Of a stretch of 39,751 bases of DNA, positions 1 through 8,587 are shown piece by piece. A program made the position numbers and the translations under genes. Numbering within the stretch: the stretch's first letter is position 1; every line of letters begins with the position of its first letter. Source of the DNA: Colwellia psychrerythraea (GTDB taxonomy: Bacteria; Pseudomonadota; Gammaproteobacteria; Enterobacterales; Alteromonadaceae); NCBI GenBank assembly GCA_002163005.1, contig MAAF01000042.1, positions 1 through 39,751 of the forward strand, given 5' to 3'. The notes beneath the pieces are model-generated. The model ran no database searches. It was not told where the DNA came from and saw nothing but the letters and a program-made list of their open reading frames with translations.

Positions 1-629
1 GTAGTAAAGGTTTTACTTGAAACAATAAACAGAACTTTTTCAGGCTCTAATGGACGAAGTACTTCGGCAATTTGTGCACCATCAACGTTAGATACGTAAT
101 GAACATTCACACTACCATCACTGTAATGTTTCAGTGCTTCGGTCACCATTTGTGGGCCGAGATTTGAGCCGCCAACACCAATATTAACAATATCGGTAAT
201 ACGTTTACCTGAGTAGCCTAACCAATGTCCCTGACGCACCTTATTTACAAAAATTTCCATTTCTGCTAATTGATTTTTTACATGCTTGGTTACGTTTTCA
301 CCTTCGATAATAAAGGCTTCATCGCTTTGACGACGTAGCGCCGTGTGTAATACCGCGCGGTCCTCAGTTTTATTTATTTTCTCACCGGCAAACATCTTAG
401 CTCGCCAATCACAGACTTGCGTCTCTTCTGCTAGCGCTAATAATGCGTCGAGTGTTTCGGTATCAATTAGATTTTTAGAATAATCGAGTAACATGTTTGG
501 CAATTCTATAGAGAACTTATTGAAACGTTCACTGTCTTGTGCAAACAAGGTATTCATGTGCTGAGATTTTTTATCTTGGGCTAGTAGCTGAAGCTTTTTC
601 CAGCTACTCAATGTTTGACGAGACGACAT
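1..629 (-). CDS. pgi: Glucose-6-phosphate isomerase, N-terminal part (runs off the window edge)
   Basis: Cytoplasmic enzyme interconverting glucose-6-phosphate and fructose-6-phosphate. The minus strand reads MSSRQTLSSWKKLQLLAQDK and continues open to base 1, so about 209 residues are visible and the C-terminal part lies outside. Family hallmarks seen are the INKTEDRAVLHTALR segment and the IVNIGVGGSNLGPQMV sugar-phosphate loop, followed by FIVSSKTFTT at the window edge. The start is chosen at the ATG preceded by an AGGA about 10 bases upstream. The gene is divergent from the LacI-family gene at 885, and the palindrome between them overlaps a plausible -35 of pgi, so control by that regulator is likely. 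Identity is close to certain from the motifs. Confidence 0.96.
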   Translation of the reverse strand, partial: MSSRQTLSSWKKLQLLAQDKKSQHMNTLFAQDSERFNKFSIELPNMLLDYSKNLIDTETLDALLALAEETQVCDWRAKMFAGEKINKTEDRAVLHTALRRQSDEAFIIEGENVTKHVKNQLAEMEIFVNKVRQGHWLGYSGKRITDIVNIGVGGSNLGPQMVTEALKHYSDGSVNVHYVSNVDGAQIAEVLRPLEPEKVLFIVSSKTFT

Positions 630-745
630 ACTAATTCCTATAAGGTGGTTCAGACACAATTATCTACTTTATCATGGCAGTTAACTTGAGTATTTGCTCG
701 GTTTAACCATTATGACTTGTAATATTTTCATGGTACCCTATTAAA

Positions 746-765
746 AATTGACAGCGCTGTCAATT
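746..765. promoter_or_regulatory. LacI-family operator between pgi and the lacI-type gene
   Basis: Perfect 20-bp palindrome AATTGACAGCGCTGTCAATT with the central CG typical of LacI-family operators. Each arm contains TTGACA, so the site offers a consensus -35 hexamer on both strands. Towards pgi, a TAGGGT follows at 17-bp spacing. The core TGACAGCGCTGTCA recurs before nagB at 11011. Binding by the adjacent regulator is inferred. Confidence 0.8.
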
Positions 766-884
766 GTTATTACTCTAAATAATACTGTAAAGTCTTATAG
801 ATTACTACAGACCGGCTATGCAATAATTACAACACTCTGGCACAGCCAGTCAGTTTATAAAAATAAGAACAAGGTTATCTGCAG

Positions 885-1907
885 ATGAAAGCGACAATAA
901 ATGACGTAGCAAAACAAGCTGGCGTATCAATAAAAACTGTTTCTCGTGTTATTAACAATGAAATTTCAGTACGTCAATTAACACGTGAGAAAGTACAAAA
1001 AGCTGTCGAAGAATTAAATTATCAGCCAAATTTAGCTGCACGAAATTTAGCAGGTGCAAAATCGTTTTCTATTGCATATATCTACGATAACCCTAACGCT
1101 TATTATATTATTGACATGCAAGAAGGCATATTATCGGCCTGCAAACAGCAAGGTTTCGAGTTATTAATTCACCCTTGTGATGCAAAAAATAAAAATATTA
1201 CTGAAGAGGTTGTTAACATGGTTAAGCATGCACGCATTGCAGGCTTAATTTTGACACCACCTTTGTCCGAAATGCCTGAGTTTGTAAAATCATTAGTAGC
1301 CCTAGATGTTAAGGTTGTACGTATCATGTCAGGTGACGTTGCTCCTGATGATCTTAGCCCTTGCGTTATGGTAAATGATAGAGACGCTGCACAAACTATT
1401 ACCCAACATCTAATTGACTTAGGCCATACAGATATTGGCTTTATTGCCGGCGACGCAAAACATATGTCGACGGTTGAACGCTATAAAGGTTACAGAAGAG
1501 CCTTAAAGGAAAGTAACATCGACTTTGATAAAAAACTTGTTATCGAAGGTGAATACTCTTTTGATTCAGGAGTTAGTGGTGCAAAGCAGTTGATGTCTAC
1601 AGAAAGCAATAATACTCGTCCAACCGCTATATTTTCTTGTAACGATGAAATTGCTGCCGGGGCATTATTTGCAGCAAGGTTAATGAATATATCTATTCCT
1701 GAGCAACTATCAATAGTAGGATTTGAAAACAGTCCATTCTCTCGTCAAACTTGGCCAAAACTCACCACGGCTGATCAGCCGAATAACCAAATAGCAGGAG
1801 ATGCTGCAAATTTACTTATTAGCCAAGTTCGCAAGCAAAAGAATCAAACGACCATCAGCCAGTATGTGCCAAAATTGATTATCAGAGACTCAACGGCTAA
1901 GTGTTAG
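885..1907 (+). CDS. LacI-family transcriptional regulator, probably NagR-like
   Basis: 340 residues, the usual LacI-family length. The N-terminal helix-turn-helix spans about residues 4-25 (TINDVAKQAGVSIKTVSRVI), followed by the hinge helix region YQPNLAARNLAG near 47-59. The rest is a periplasmic-binding-protein-like effector domain with GHTDIGFIAGD near 180 and IFSCNDEIAAGALFAA near 250. It lies beside pgi, and the same operator core recurs before nagB about 10 kb away. Regulators of N-acetylglucosamine use in Alteromonadales are known to be of LacI type (NagR), so this role is a reasonable inference. The effector cannot be read from the sequence, and another sugar-phosphate regulator remains possible. 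Confidence 0.85.
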   Translation: MKATINDVAKQAGVSIKTVSRVINNEISVRQLTREKVQKAVEELNYQPNLAARNLAGAKSFSIAYIYDNPNAYYIIDMQEGILSACKQQGFELLIHPCDAKNKNITEEVVNMVKHARIAGLILTPPLSEMPEFVKSLVALDVKVVRIMSGDVAPDDLSPCVMVNDRDAAQTITQHLIDLGHTDIGFIAGDAKHMSTVERYKGYRRALKESNIDFDKKLVIEGEYSFDSGVSGAKQLMSTESNNTRPTAIFSCNDEIAAGALFAARLMNISIPEQLSIVGFENSPFSRQTWPKLTTADQPNNQIAGDAANLLISQVRKQKNQTTISQYVPKLIIRDSTAKC

Positions 1908-2072
1908 TACTTTCAAGAATATAAATTAAGCCAACAAGAAATGCTTCCCCTATTATATTAGGGAATTATAGAGTAGTGAAAACTTTGCTAGTTTCTTTAT
2001 AGTTGTGAATTTTTTGATAGAAGCTGGGGGACTTAATTGATTTCAACAACGTAACAATCATCCCATCACGTT

Positions 2073-2228
2073 TTATTTAAGATTAAAAGTATCATCTATC
2101 TTTTTCATTTTAGCTAAATGAGTTAAGTGCGCTTTTCTTGCTGCAAAAATAAAAATAGCAATAACAACAGTTATTGAGAGAGCGAGTACGGTAGGTTCTT
2201 GTGATAGTGCACGACTAAGCCATTCCAT
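2073..2228 (-). CDS. Small single-span membrane protein, 51 residues, unknown function
   Basis: An open frame encodes MEWLSRALSQEPTVLALSIT, then a hydrophobic stretch VVIAIFIFAA, then a basic tail (RKAHLTHLAKMKKIDDTFNLK). It has a strong Shine-Dalgarno sequence (AAGGAAGG, 5 bases before the ATG). The layout, one membrane helix at about residues 13-30 followed by positive charges, fits a small inner-membrane protein with a cytoplasmic C-terminus. It lies downstream of rraB on the same strand, with a hairpin between them, so it may be transcribed separately. I do not recognise the family. The strong ribosome site and clean helix-plus-basic-tail pattern argue that it is real. Confidence 0.6.
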   Translation of the reverse strand: MEWLSRALSQEPTVLALSITVVIAIFIFAARKAHLTHLAKMKKIDDTFNLK

Positions 2229-2297
2229 GGTTTACCTTCCTTAGTGGTTGAAAATCCTGTTAATTTTAACCATCAGTTGGTCAAAATTAGTTAGCAC

Positions 2298-2329
2298 TAG
2301 CTAGCCAGTTGAGACAAACTGACTAGCTA
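2298..2329 (-). terminator. Hairpin downstream of rraB
   Basis: A 13-bp stem with one mismatch (TAGCTAGCCAGTT against AACTGACTAGCTA) and a 6-base loop. On the minus strand it follows the rraB stop by about 70 bases, and a short T run comes about 10 bases beyond it. It may end the plsC-rraB transcript. The T run is poorly placed, so this is tentative. Confidence 0.4.
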
Positions 2330-2395
2330 TGCTGCACATCTTAAGATATTTATTACAGGTGTTCAAGCTTTAGAGCATTTTACTATATCTTAAAA

Positions 2396-2746
2396 TTATT
2401 CTTCAAAGTATGTACCCCAGCCATCGTAGTCAACACCACATTGTTTTGCCAACTCAAACATAGCTTGGGTTTCTTTTTTGATTAAATTTACATCCAGCAT
2501 TTGTTCTGTAGCAATATCAAAAGCAAAAACTTTATCGCCATTTTCTAATTCGGCTTCTTCTGGCTCTTCAATTTCGAGCCCTAACTTAAATGCAGCAATA
2601 GCTGCCTTTTCTAATAAATCAAAATCACTGCTAGCAAAGTGATGCTCAATGGTGTGATAAACTTCATCATTAGTACCGTCTTCAAGCAGTTCGGCAATTA
2701 GCATTTCAGTATGGCTAAACCATTGTTGTAATTCTTCATCAATCAT
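2396..2746 (-). CDS. rraB: Ribonuclease E inhibitor RraB
   Basis: RraB binds RNase E and modulates mRNA decay. The 116-residue product aligns by eye with E. coli RraB throughout: IAELLEDGTNDEVYHTIEHHFAS near the start, LLEKAAIAAFKLGLEIEEPEE in the middle, and the signature CGVDYDGWGTYFEE at the end. It lacks the long acidic tail that follows this signature in E. coli, so it is a shorter form of the family. It lies 36 bases after plsC on the same strand and probably shares its transcript. The start is supported by AGGT about 7 bases before the ATG. Confidence 0.93.
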   Translation of the reverse strand: MIDEELQQWFSHTEMLIAELLEDGTNDEVYHTIEHHFASSDFDLLEKAAIAAFKLGLEIEEPEEAELENGDKVFAFDIATEQMLDVNLIKKETQAMFELAKQCGVDYDGWGTYFEE

Positions 2747-2782
2747 TTTCTTTACCTATTTATATTTTATAATCAATCTGTG

Positions 2783-3526
2783 CTATTTATTATGATAAGC
2801 CGCGGCTTCAATCGATAAGTGCTCGATTTTATTAGACATTAATTCATGAACTTCATTTACTATTGAGCGTAAGTTCTCGCGACTTGCGTCATCAAGGTGA
2901 ATGGGATCTAAGAATTCTATAATAATTTTTCCATTATCCCAACGGTTTAAATCAATAGTACCTACCTGGTTACTGGCACAAATGGGTACTATTGGTACTC
3001 CTGCTTGAAGGGCAGTACGAAAAGCGCCTGTTTTCAATGGTAATAGACCTCTTCCTCGACTACGGGTACCTTCGGGGAACATCCAGACAGAAAGCTTATC
3101 TTTCTTTATTTTATCTGCCGTTAATTCAATAGTATTCATTGCCTTACTGGTATTTTTTCGATCAATTAAAATATTGCCCGTTAACCAATACATTTGTCCA
3201 AAAATAGGAATCCATTTCAAGCTTTTTTTCCCTACGCTTACGGTACCGGGCAGTACTGCATTAGCATGAGTAAAAAGATCATAGCTGTTCTGATGATTTG
3301 CCATCCAAACAACAGGACCAATATCTTTAAGTGATGCAGGAATTCTCAGTTCGACGTCAACACCGAGAATCTTAGTGATCTTCCCAAGAAACCTTGAAGT
3401 ATGATAAACATTATTACGGTGAAAAGGGCGTAATAAACAATAGAAAATAGAGACAGTGCAAATGATGAGCAACGCCAAGGTCATTAAAATAACGCGTATT
3501 ACAGCTAGCAAAGAAAGCTCCAACAT
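2783..3526 (-). CDS. plsC: 1-acyl-sn-glycerol-3-phosphate acyltransferase (PlsC/LPLAT family)
   Basis: Inner-membrane enzyme that transfers an acyl chain to the sn-2 position of lysophosphatidic acid to give phosphatidic acid. The 247-residue protein has an N-terminal hydrophobic helix (about residues 5-31), the catalytic HX4D motif as NHQNSYD near 76-82, a GNILIDR block, and the substrate-binding FPEGTRSRG near 150. These occur in the family order and spacing. The start lacks a clear Shine-Dalgarno sequence, and no better one was seen. It is followed by rraB. A second, more divergent acyltransferase lies at 22463. Confidence 0.9.
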   Translation of the reverse strand: MLELSLLAVIRVILMTLALLIICTVSIFYCLLRPFHRNNVYHTSRFLGKITKILGVDVELRIPASLKDIGPVVWMANHQNSYDLFTHANAVLPGTVSVGKKSLKWIPIFGQMYWLTGNILIDRKNTSKAMNTIELTADKIKKDKLSVWMFPEGTRSRGRGLLPLKTGAFRTALQAGVPIVPICASNQVGTIDLNRWDNGKIIIEFLDPIHLDDASRENLRSIVNEVHELMSNKIEHLSIEAAAYHNK

Positions 3527-3621
3527 TGGTAGCTAAAAAAAGAGTATGGGCGAGTATACAGAAAAAACAAATAATAGGGTAAAGCTATTATTTATTTATC
3601 CGAGGAAATGACTAAGGGTGC

Positions 3622-3660
3622 CACGATAGTCCAATACGAGCACATTATTGGACTATTGTG
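3622..3660 (-). terminator. Hairpin between the response regulator gene and plsC
   Basis: A 15-bp stem with one mismatch (CACGATAGTCCAATA against TATTGGACTATTGTG) and a 9-base loop, beginning 12 bases past the stop of the response regulator gene. No clean T run follows on the minus strand, so it could be a processing or stability element rather than an intrinsic terminator. Confidence 0.45.
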
Positions 3661-3672
3661 TAAAAGGTTAAA

Positions 3673-4443
3673 CTAAGAAGCTATATTGTTAAACATGTAT
3701 CCTTGACCCCAAACTGTTTCTATTTGGTTATTCTTCATGCCAGCTAGAGTCAATTTTTCACGTAGTTGTGACATTCTGACATCCAGAGTACGTTCTACAC
3801 CATTGTATACTCGCCTAAGCAAGGTGTTATAGAGTTGATCTCGGGATAAGATCTTTCCTTGGTGTTCAACTAAAGCCTTCAATAAATTAAACTCAAAGGT
3901 TGTTAACTTCACTACCTCGCCATTAATAAAGCATTTTTGTGATTTAGGCTGTAGACAAACATCCCCCATCGTTAAACTCGCTAATTCAACTTGGTTTGTT
4001 TTATTAATCTGACGACGAAATAAAGCCTCAATTCGCATCATCAGTATTCGACTATCGATCGGCTTAAGTAAATAATCATCTACACCTAACTTAAAAGCTT
4101 CAACTTGCTCTTTTTCACTATTTTTGCTTGAGACAATCACAAGTAGACCATCAAATAAGGCGCGAAGATCGCGTATTATTAATAATTGTGCACTGTCAGA
4201 AAAACCAACATCTAGCACTATCATGCTTGGTCGATGACCTACTAAGTAGCTTTTCAGCTCCTGACTGAGGACTTCACCTGTACGTATCTTTGTAGTTTGG
4301 TAAATGGATTGATCACCATTAATTAAAAACGCTTTACTGAGGTAATGATCATTCTCAATCAACAGTAACTGTTGTTGTAATTGATTATCATTTTTAGTTT
4401 CAAGTGATTGTGTATTTTCAACAAGCTCAATACTTGATGCCAT
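3673..4443 (-). CDS. OmpR/PhoB-type response regulator, orphan
   Basis: Receiver domain followed by a winged-helix DNA-binding domain. The start is placed at the ATG with AAGGAG about 7 bases upstream, giving 256 residues; an upstream in-frame ATG would add 8 residues without a ribosome site. Receiver features are the acidic patch IENDH, the phosphoacceptor in MIVLDVGF (Asp78 from this start) and the conserved Lys in LLKPID. The output domain shows LTTFEFNLLKALVEHQGKILSRDQL, then ERTLDVRMSQLREKL and VWGQGYMF, typical of OmpR-type effectors. The extra ~20 residues before the receiver are polar. No histidine kinase is adjacent. PhoB-like direct repeats precede the gene. Confidence 0.88.
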   Translation of the reverse strand: MASSIELVENTQSLETKNDNQLQQQLLLIENDHYLSKAFLINGDQSIYQTTKIRTGEVLSQELKSYLVGHRPSMIVLDVGFSDSAQLLIIRDLRALFDGLLVIVSSKNSEKEQVEAFKLGVDDYLLKPIDSRILMMRIEALFRRQINKTNQVELASLTMGDVCLQPKSQKCFINGEVVKLTTFEFNLLKALVEHQGKILSRDQLYNTLLRRVYNGVERTLDVRMSQLREKLTLAGMKNNQIETVWGQGYMFNNIAS

Positions 4444-4485
4444 GACAGACTCCTTAAAATTAAACAATTTTGATTTGATAATTAA

Positions 4486-4547
4486 ATTATAAAAGAAAGC
4501 AGCTAAGAGACTGTAATAGCTTGTAATAAAACTGTAACACCTTGCAA
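4486..4547 (-). promoter_or_regulatory. Promoter with PhoB-like direct repeats before the response regulator gene
   Basis: Read on the plus strand, TGTAA/TGCAA units start at 4512, 4522, 4533 and 4543, spaced 10, 11 and 10 bp: one per helical turn, as OmpR/PhoB dimers bind. The segment TTGTAATAAAACTGTAAC (4521-4538) matches the E. coli Pho-box consensus at 15 of 18 positions as I recall it. On the minus strand a TATAAT lies at 4491-4486, and the nearest repeat sits at its -35 position. Autoregulation is inferred. Confidence 0.55.
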
Positions 4548-4559
4548 TGGGCGTAATTA

Positions 4560-5681
4560 TTAGGGATTAGTTACTTTATTAAAAAATAAAAAATCATGAG
4601 CTTTGATGCTAACTACCACTTGTTGCTTGAATGATAGAGCAACATCACTGTATAAGCTAAGCTTAGAAAATGCCAAAGATTTATCTTTAGCGGGATCATC
4701 CAAGCTGCTCAAATAATAATGATATCCCTGCTCGGTAACACTAATGTGTTCAACTTGTGCATTAGCAATATTATGTTGTTCATCGACTAAAACATTTAAC
4801 TGTAATTTAGAGGGTTTGACCAGTAAATAAACTAAGCCTGTTTGCTTATCCCTATGATTATCTATATCAAAATCACCTAATAAGCTCTGAGCACTTGCAG
4901 AATTAACTTGGCAAGGAAGCCAACTGCCAAGCTGTAAAAAGTCAGCAACCTGATAACTATTCGGTTGCTGGCAAACAATACTAGGCGCATCAAGTTGTAA
5001 TAACCTTCCTTGCGCCATTACGGCCATTTTGTCAGCAAAGGTGAATACTTCATCTTTGTTATGGGTTACAAAAATAGCAGTCATCTTAAACTGCTTTAAT
5101 AATTGTCTTATTTCTACCATCAATTCATTTCGAAGACGGGCATCTATATTTGAAAAAGGCTCATCAAGTAAAAGCAATTTAGGTTTTGGTGCTAATGCTC
5201 TCGCAATGGCTACACGTTGTTGCTGACCACCAGAAAGCTGATGAATATAACTATCACGATAATCATTTAGCTTTAATAAAGTAAGTAAGTGGTCAATTTG
5301 TTCAAGTTGCTCAGCCTTACCTAGCTTTCCTAGTCCAAAAGCAATGTTCTCTTTTACGGTTAAATGAGGAAATAGCGCATAATCTTGGAAAATCATGCCT
5401 ACTTGCCGTTGTTCTGCCGGTACGCTGTGTTCACTATCACTAATCAAATTGCCATCAATGACTATTTGTCCTTTACTTGGCTCACTAAAACCAGCAATAG
5501 CATTAAGCAAAGTTGTTTTCCCGCAACCACTTGCGCCCACGAGACCTAAGATATCACCTTCATCAAGACTCAAATCCAACGTTGATATAATCACTTTCTC
5601 TTGCGGTATTATCGAAAGTTGTTGGATAGTTAGCAGAGTTATGGGCTCGATAGATGGCTGGGTAGCTAACAACGCGGTCAT
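4560..5681 (-). CDS. fbpC: Ferric iron ABC transporter, ATP-binding protein
   Basis: ATPase of a binding-protein-dependent importer, peripheral on the inner membrane. The 373-residue protein has Walker A GASGCGKTTLL near residues 49-59, a Q-loop in MIFQDYALFPHLTV, the ABC signature LSGGQQQRVAIARALAP, Walker B LLLLDEPFSNID and the H-loop IFVTHNKDE. About 120 C-terminal residues form the regulatory/TOBE-like region seen in FbpC, AfuC and related transporters. Its ATG overlaps the fbpB stop by 4 bases, indicating translational coupling. Substrate assignment rests on the neighbouring ferric-binding protein; thiamine or other substrates are less likely. Confidence 0.88.
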   Translation of the reverse strand: MTALLATQPSIEPITLLTIQQLSIIPQEKVIISTLDLSLDEGDILGLVGASGCGKTTLLNAIAGFSEPSKGQIVIDGNLISDSEHSVPAEQRQVGMIFQDYALFPHLTVKENIAFGLGKLGKAEQLEQIDHLLTLLKLNDYRDSYIHQLSGGQQQRVAIARALAPKPKLLLLDEPFSNIDARLRNELMVEIRQLLKQFKMTAIFVTHNKDEVFTFADKMAVMAQGRLLQLDAPSIVCQQPNSYQVADFLQLGSWLPCQVNSASAQSLLGDFDIDNHRDKQTGLVYLLVKPSKLQLNVLVDEQHNIANAQVEHISVTEQGYHYYLSSLDDPAKDKSLAFSKLSLYSDVALSFKQQVVVSIKAHDFLFFNKVTNP

Positions 5682-7306
5682 ACTTTTTCCTTACTCTTAT
5701 TCAGTAGCACAATAGGTAATAGGCCAAACAATACAATGAGGATGGCCCCTAAAGCGCCTTGCTCTAACATTTCATCAGAAATAAGCTGATAAATTTGACT
5801 ACTTAACGTTTCAAAATTAAAGGGCCGCAGTAATAATACTGCTGGTAGTTCTTTCATTGCTTCAACAAACACTAATAACCATGCCACTAGTATTGCTGGT
5901 GATAAAATAGGTAAATGTACCTTAGTTAAGCTCCCTATTAAATTAACACCTAACGTTGCAGGTGCATAATCTAGTGATTGAGGAATTTGTTTTATGCCAC
6001 TTGCAATGGTGCCATTAGCTATTGCTGAAAAGCGTACTACCAGCGCAAAAACAATAGCAAACAGAGAGCCTGATAAGATTAATCCTGGCGCGCTAAAGCC
6101 TAAAAACTCAGCAAGCCCATTAATCCAATGATCCAGTGGCCCTAAAGTCGATAACATCGCCATAGCTAACACTGTTCCAGGTACCGCATAACCAAAGCCT
6201 GATATCAACTGTGGAATTTTACGATATTTATCCTTATGCAAACGCTGATATAAACCTAATGATAAAGCAATCACTACTGCAATTGTCGCAGCAAATACAG
6301 ACACTTTTAGTGAATTGAGACCGGTAGAGAATAAAACAGATAATTGCGCAACATCACTGTATTGAACCGCCATAATGATCAACAAAGTTATTGGTAATAA
6401 GAAACCTAAAATGACCAATGCCCAACAAAAAATACTGGCAATAAGTTGTTGTCCGAAAGATAACTGTATCAGTTCTCGTGTTAAGTTAGGTCTAGCACTT
6501 TGGTGACGTAAGCCTGCCCTACTTCGTTGTTCTGCTAACACCACAAATAGTATTAATAACATCAAAATACTCGCTAAAGCATTGGCCGCACCAAGGTCGC
6601 CATAACCAAGCCAAGTATCATAAATTGCAGTCGTTAAGGTGTTAACTGAGAAGTACTGTACTGTAGCAAAGTCAGCTAGGGTTTCCATTAAGACTAGACT
6701 CGCCGATACAGCAATAGCAGGTCTTGCTAAAGGTAGTGCAACTTTAAAGAAACTTTGTTTCGCCGTTAAGCCAAGTAATCGACTCGCTCGAATTAAATTT
6801 TGATCTTGTTGCTCAAAAGCGCCACGCGTTAGCATATAAATATAAGGAAATAACACCAGTGCTAGCATCAAAGCAGCACCGGGTAAGGTACGGATATCAA
6901 AAAACCAATAATCAGTTGGCGATTGCCAGCCAAAAGTAGCTCTTAATGTACGCTGAACTGGCCCAGCGTAATCAAATAAATCAGTATATAGGTAGGCAAC
7001 TAAATAGGCAGGCATAGCTAGAGGCAAGAGCAGCAACCAACGTAGCTGCTGCTTAAATACAATGTTGGTTTGCGTAATGATAGCGGCACTAAATACACCA
7101 AAAAACAACGCCAATAACACCACCCAAAAGGCAAGTAATAAGGTGTTTTCAATATAACTTGGTAGCACTGTTTGCCATAAATGAGCAAACAACTGCGTTG
7201 AAGCACTAACGCCACCCACTAGCATAACCAGCACTGGCACTATTAATACCAATGCGATTAAATAGCTAGATAACTTCCATGTTTTACTGTTATACAGTGC
7301 TATCAC
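5678..7306 (-). CDS. fbpB: Ferric iron ABC transporter, fused permease
   Basis: Inner-membrane permease of 542 residues with two homologous halves, each with about six hydrophobic spans and its own EAA-type coupling loop: ASRLLGLTAKQSFFKVALPLARPA in the first half and YAPATLGVNLIGSLTKVHLPILSPA in the second. This duplicated layout is the FbpB/AfuB/ThiP type, in which one chain supplies the whole channel. It overlaps fbpA upstream and fbpC downstream by 4 bases each, so all three are probably made in step from one transcript. Confidence 0.9.
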   Translation of the reverse strand: MIALYNSKTWKLSSYLIALVLIVPVLVMLVGGVSASTQLFAHLWQTVLPSYIENTLLLAFWVVLLALFFGVFSAAIITQTNIVFKQQLRWLLLLPLAMPAYLVAYLYTDLFDYAGPVQRTLRATFGWQSPTDYWFFDIRTLPGAALMLALVLFPYIYMLTRGAFEQQDQNLIRASRLLGLTAKQSFFKVALPLARPAIAVSASLVLMETLADFATVQYFSVNTLTTAIYDTWLGYGDLGAANALASILMLLILFVVLAEQRSRAGLRHQSARPNLTRELIQLSFGQQLIASIFCWALVILGFLLPITLLIIMAVQYSDVAQLSVLFSTGLNSLKVSVFAATIAVVIALSLGLYQRLHKDKYRKIPQLISGFGYAVPGTVLAMAMLSTLGPLDHWINGLAEFLGFSAPGLILSGSLFAIVFALVVRFSAIANGTIASGIKQIPQSLDYAPATLGVNLIGSLTKVHLPILSPAILVAWLLVFVEAMKELPAVLLLRPFNFETLSSQIYQLISDEMLEQGALGAILIVLFGLLPIVLLNKSKEKV

Positions 7307-8313
7307 AAATCAAACTGTGCTTGGTCTAATAGCTTTAATGCTGCTTTACGGTTTTTAGCAATATCTTCTAGCGGTAAAGAGTCGGCTTTATAATTCCCCC
7401 AAGAAGCAACCAGCTTGGATACAGCAACACTTTCACGAACAGGATATTCCATATTCGTTTGTGCGTATAACGCTTGCGCAGGTTTAGAGACTAAAAATTC
7501 CATTAACGCTTGGGCATTTTTAGCGTTAGGAGCATATTTAGCCATAGCAACGCCTGAGATATTAATATGGGCCCCGCGATTTTTTTGGTTAGGAAAGTTA
7601 ATATAGACTTCATCAGCCCATATTTTTTGCTTTTTATCTTTTAGCATTTTGCCAAAGTAGTAACTATTACCTAAAGAAATATCACACAGTTTTTGATGGA
7701 TCGCTTGTACTTGGCCGCGATCACTGCCTTGTGGCTTACGTGCTAAATTATTCTTAACTTTTTTCAGCCAACCTAACGTGTAAGTTTCACCGTGTTCACT
7801 GATCATCGAAGCCACTAAGGCAACATTATATGGGTGTTTACCACTACGCGTACAAATACGACCTTTATATTTTTCATTCGCTAAGTCTTCATAATTTATA
7901 TCAATTTTACCCAAACGTTTCGCTGAATATATATTACGAACCCGCGTAGTTAAGGCAAACCAAGTATTGTCTTGTGCTTGGTATTGTTTAGGAATTGAGT
8001 TACTTAATACTGAAGAGTTAACTGCTTGAACTAAGTCTTTATCGCGTAATTCAATCAAACGACTAATATCTGTGGTGAGTAATATATCGGCAGGGCTATA
8101 TTTACCTTCACGCGCTAAACGCTCAGTCATACCCTTTTTAGCGAAAACTACATTCACTTTAATACCAGTTAGCTCAGTAAATTGGTTAAATAGAGGCTCT
8201 ACAAGAAAAGGCTGTCGGTAAGAATAAACATTAACTTCGTCACTAGCACTGGTGTTAAAAGCTGCCATACAAAATAGTGCAATAAACAAGGTAGTAAACG
8301 ATTTTCTCAGCAT
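7303..8313 (-). CDS. fbpA: Periplasmic ferric iron-binding protein
   Basis: 336 residues with a Sec signal peptide (LRKSFTTLFIALFCMAAFNTSAS, cleavage after about residue 24). The mature protein begins DEVNVYSYRQPFLVEPLFNQF, the usual FutA/FbpA opening. It has the DILLTTDISRL block, the lid region RSGKHPYNVALVASMI, and a tandem tyrosine pair in GNSYYFGKM (residues 218-219) at the place where the family's iron-ligating tyrosines lie. First gene of the fbpABC operon. A Fur-like sequence about 70 bases upstream of the start supports iron control. Identification of the class is strong; specificity for ferric iron is from family resemblance. Confidence 0.9.
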   Translation of the reverse strand: MLRKSFTTLFIALFCMAAFNTSASDEVNVYSYRQPFLVEPLFNQFTELTGIKVNVVFAKKGMTERLAREGKYSPADILLTTDISRLIELRDKDLVQAVNSSVLSNSIPKQYQAQDNTWFALTTRVRNIYSAKRLGKIDINYEDLANEKYKGRICTRSGKHPYNVALVASMISEHGETYTLGWLKKVKNNLARKPQGSDRGQVQAIHQKLCDISLGNSYYFGKMLKDKKQKIWADEVYINFPNQKNRGAHINISGVAMAKYAPNAKNAQALMEFLVSKPAQALYAQTNMEYPVRESVAVSKLVASWGNYKADSLPLEDIAKNRKAALKLLDQAQFDL

Positions 8314-8382
8314 AAATTGTGTCTCAATAAAATATTATGAGCGAATTGTACAAGGACAACAATAACTGTCAAGGTATTTACG

Positions 8383-8395
8383 AATCATTCTCATT
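8383..8395 (-). promoter_or_regulatory. Possible Fur box upstream of fbpA
   Basis: On the minus strand the sequence reads AATGAGAATGATT, resembling the core of the Fur consensus (AATGATAATCATT, 11 of 13 matches). It lies about 70 bases upstream of the fbpA start, a suitable place for iron repression. The match decays outside the core, so it is moderate support only. Confidence 0.45.
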
Positions 8396-8587
8396 GAGGT
8401 TTACTTTCATTTATTGCAGCTTAACTGAAACCCACCACACCGCTGCCAGCTCCCGTTGAGTTAGCAAAATGACGCCTACAGCTAATTCACTCAACGTATG
8501 TTTAGAGCTCAATAGTAAGCCTGATCATAACATCAAAAATAATACTATAAACTTAGGGTTTGATAACCGCATAAATGCTTATTTAGT

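Noticed and set aside
1948..1963. CCCTA/TAGGG dyad after the LacI gene as a terminator
   Set aside because: The stem is only about 5 bp and no T run follows on the plus strand.
5395..5715. 106-codon plus-strand frame opposite fbpC and fbpB
   Set aside because: It is antisense to strongly supported ABC-transporter motifs and has no family features of its own.
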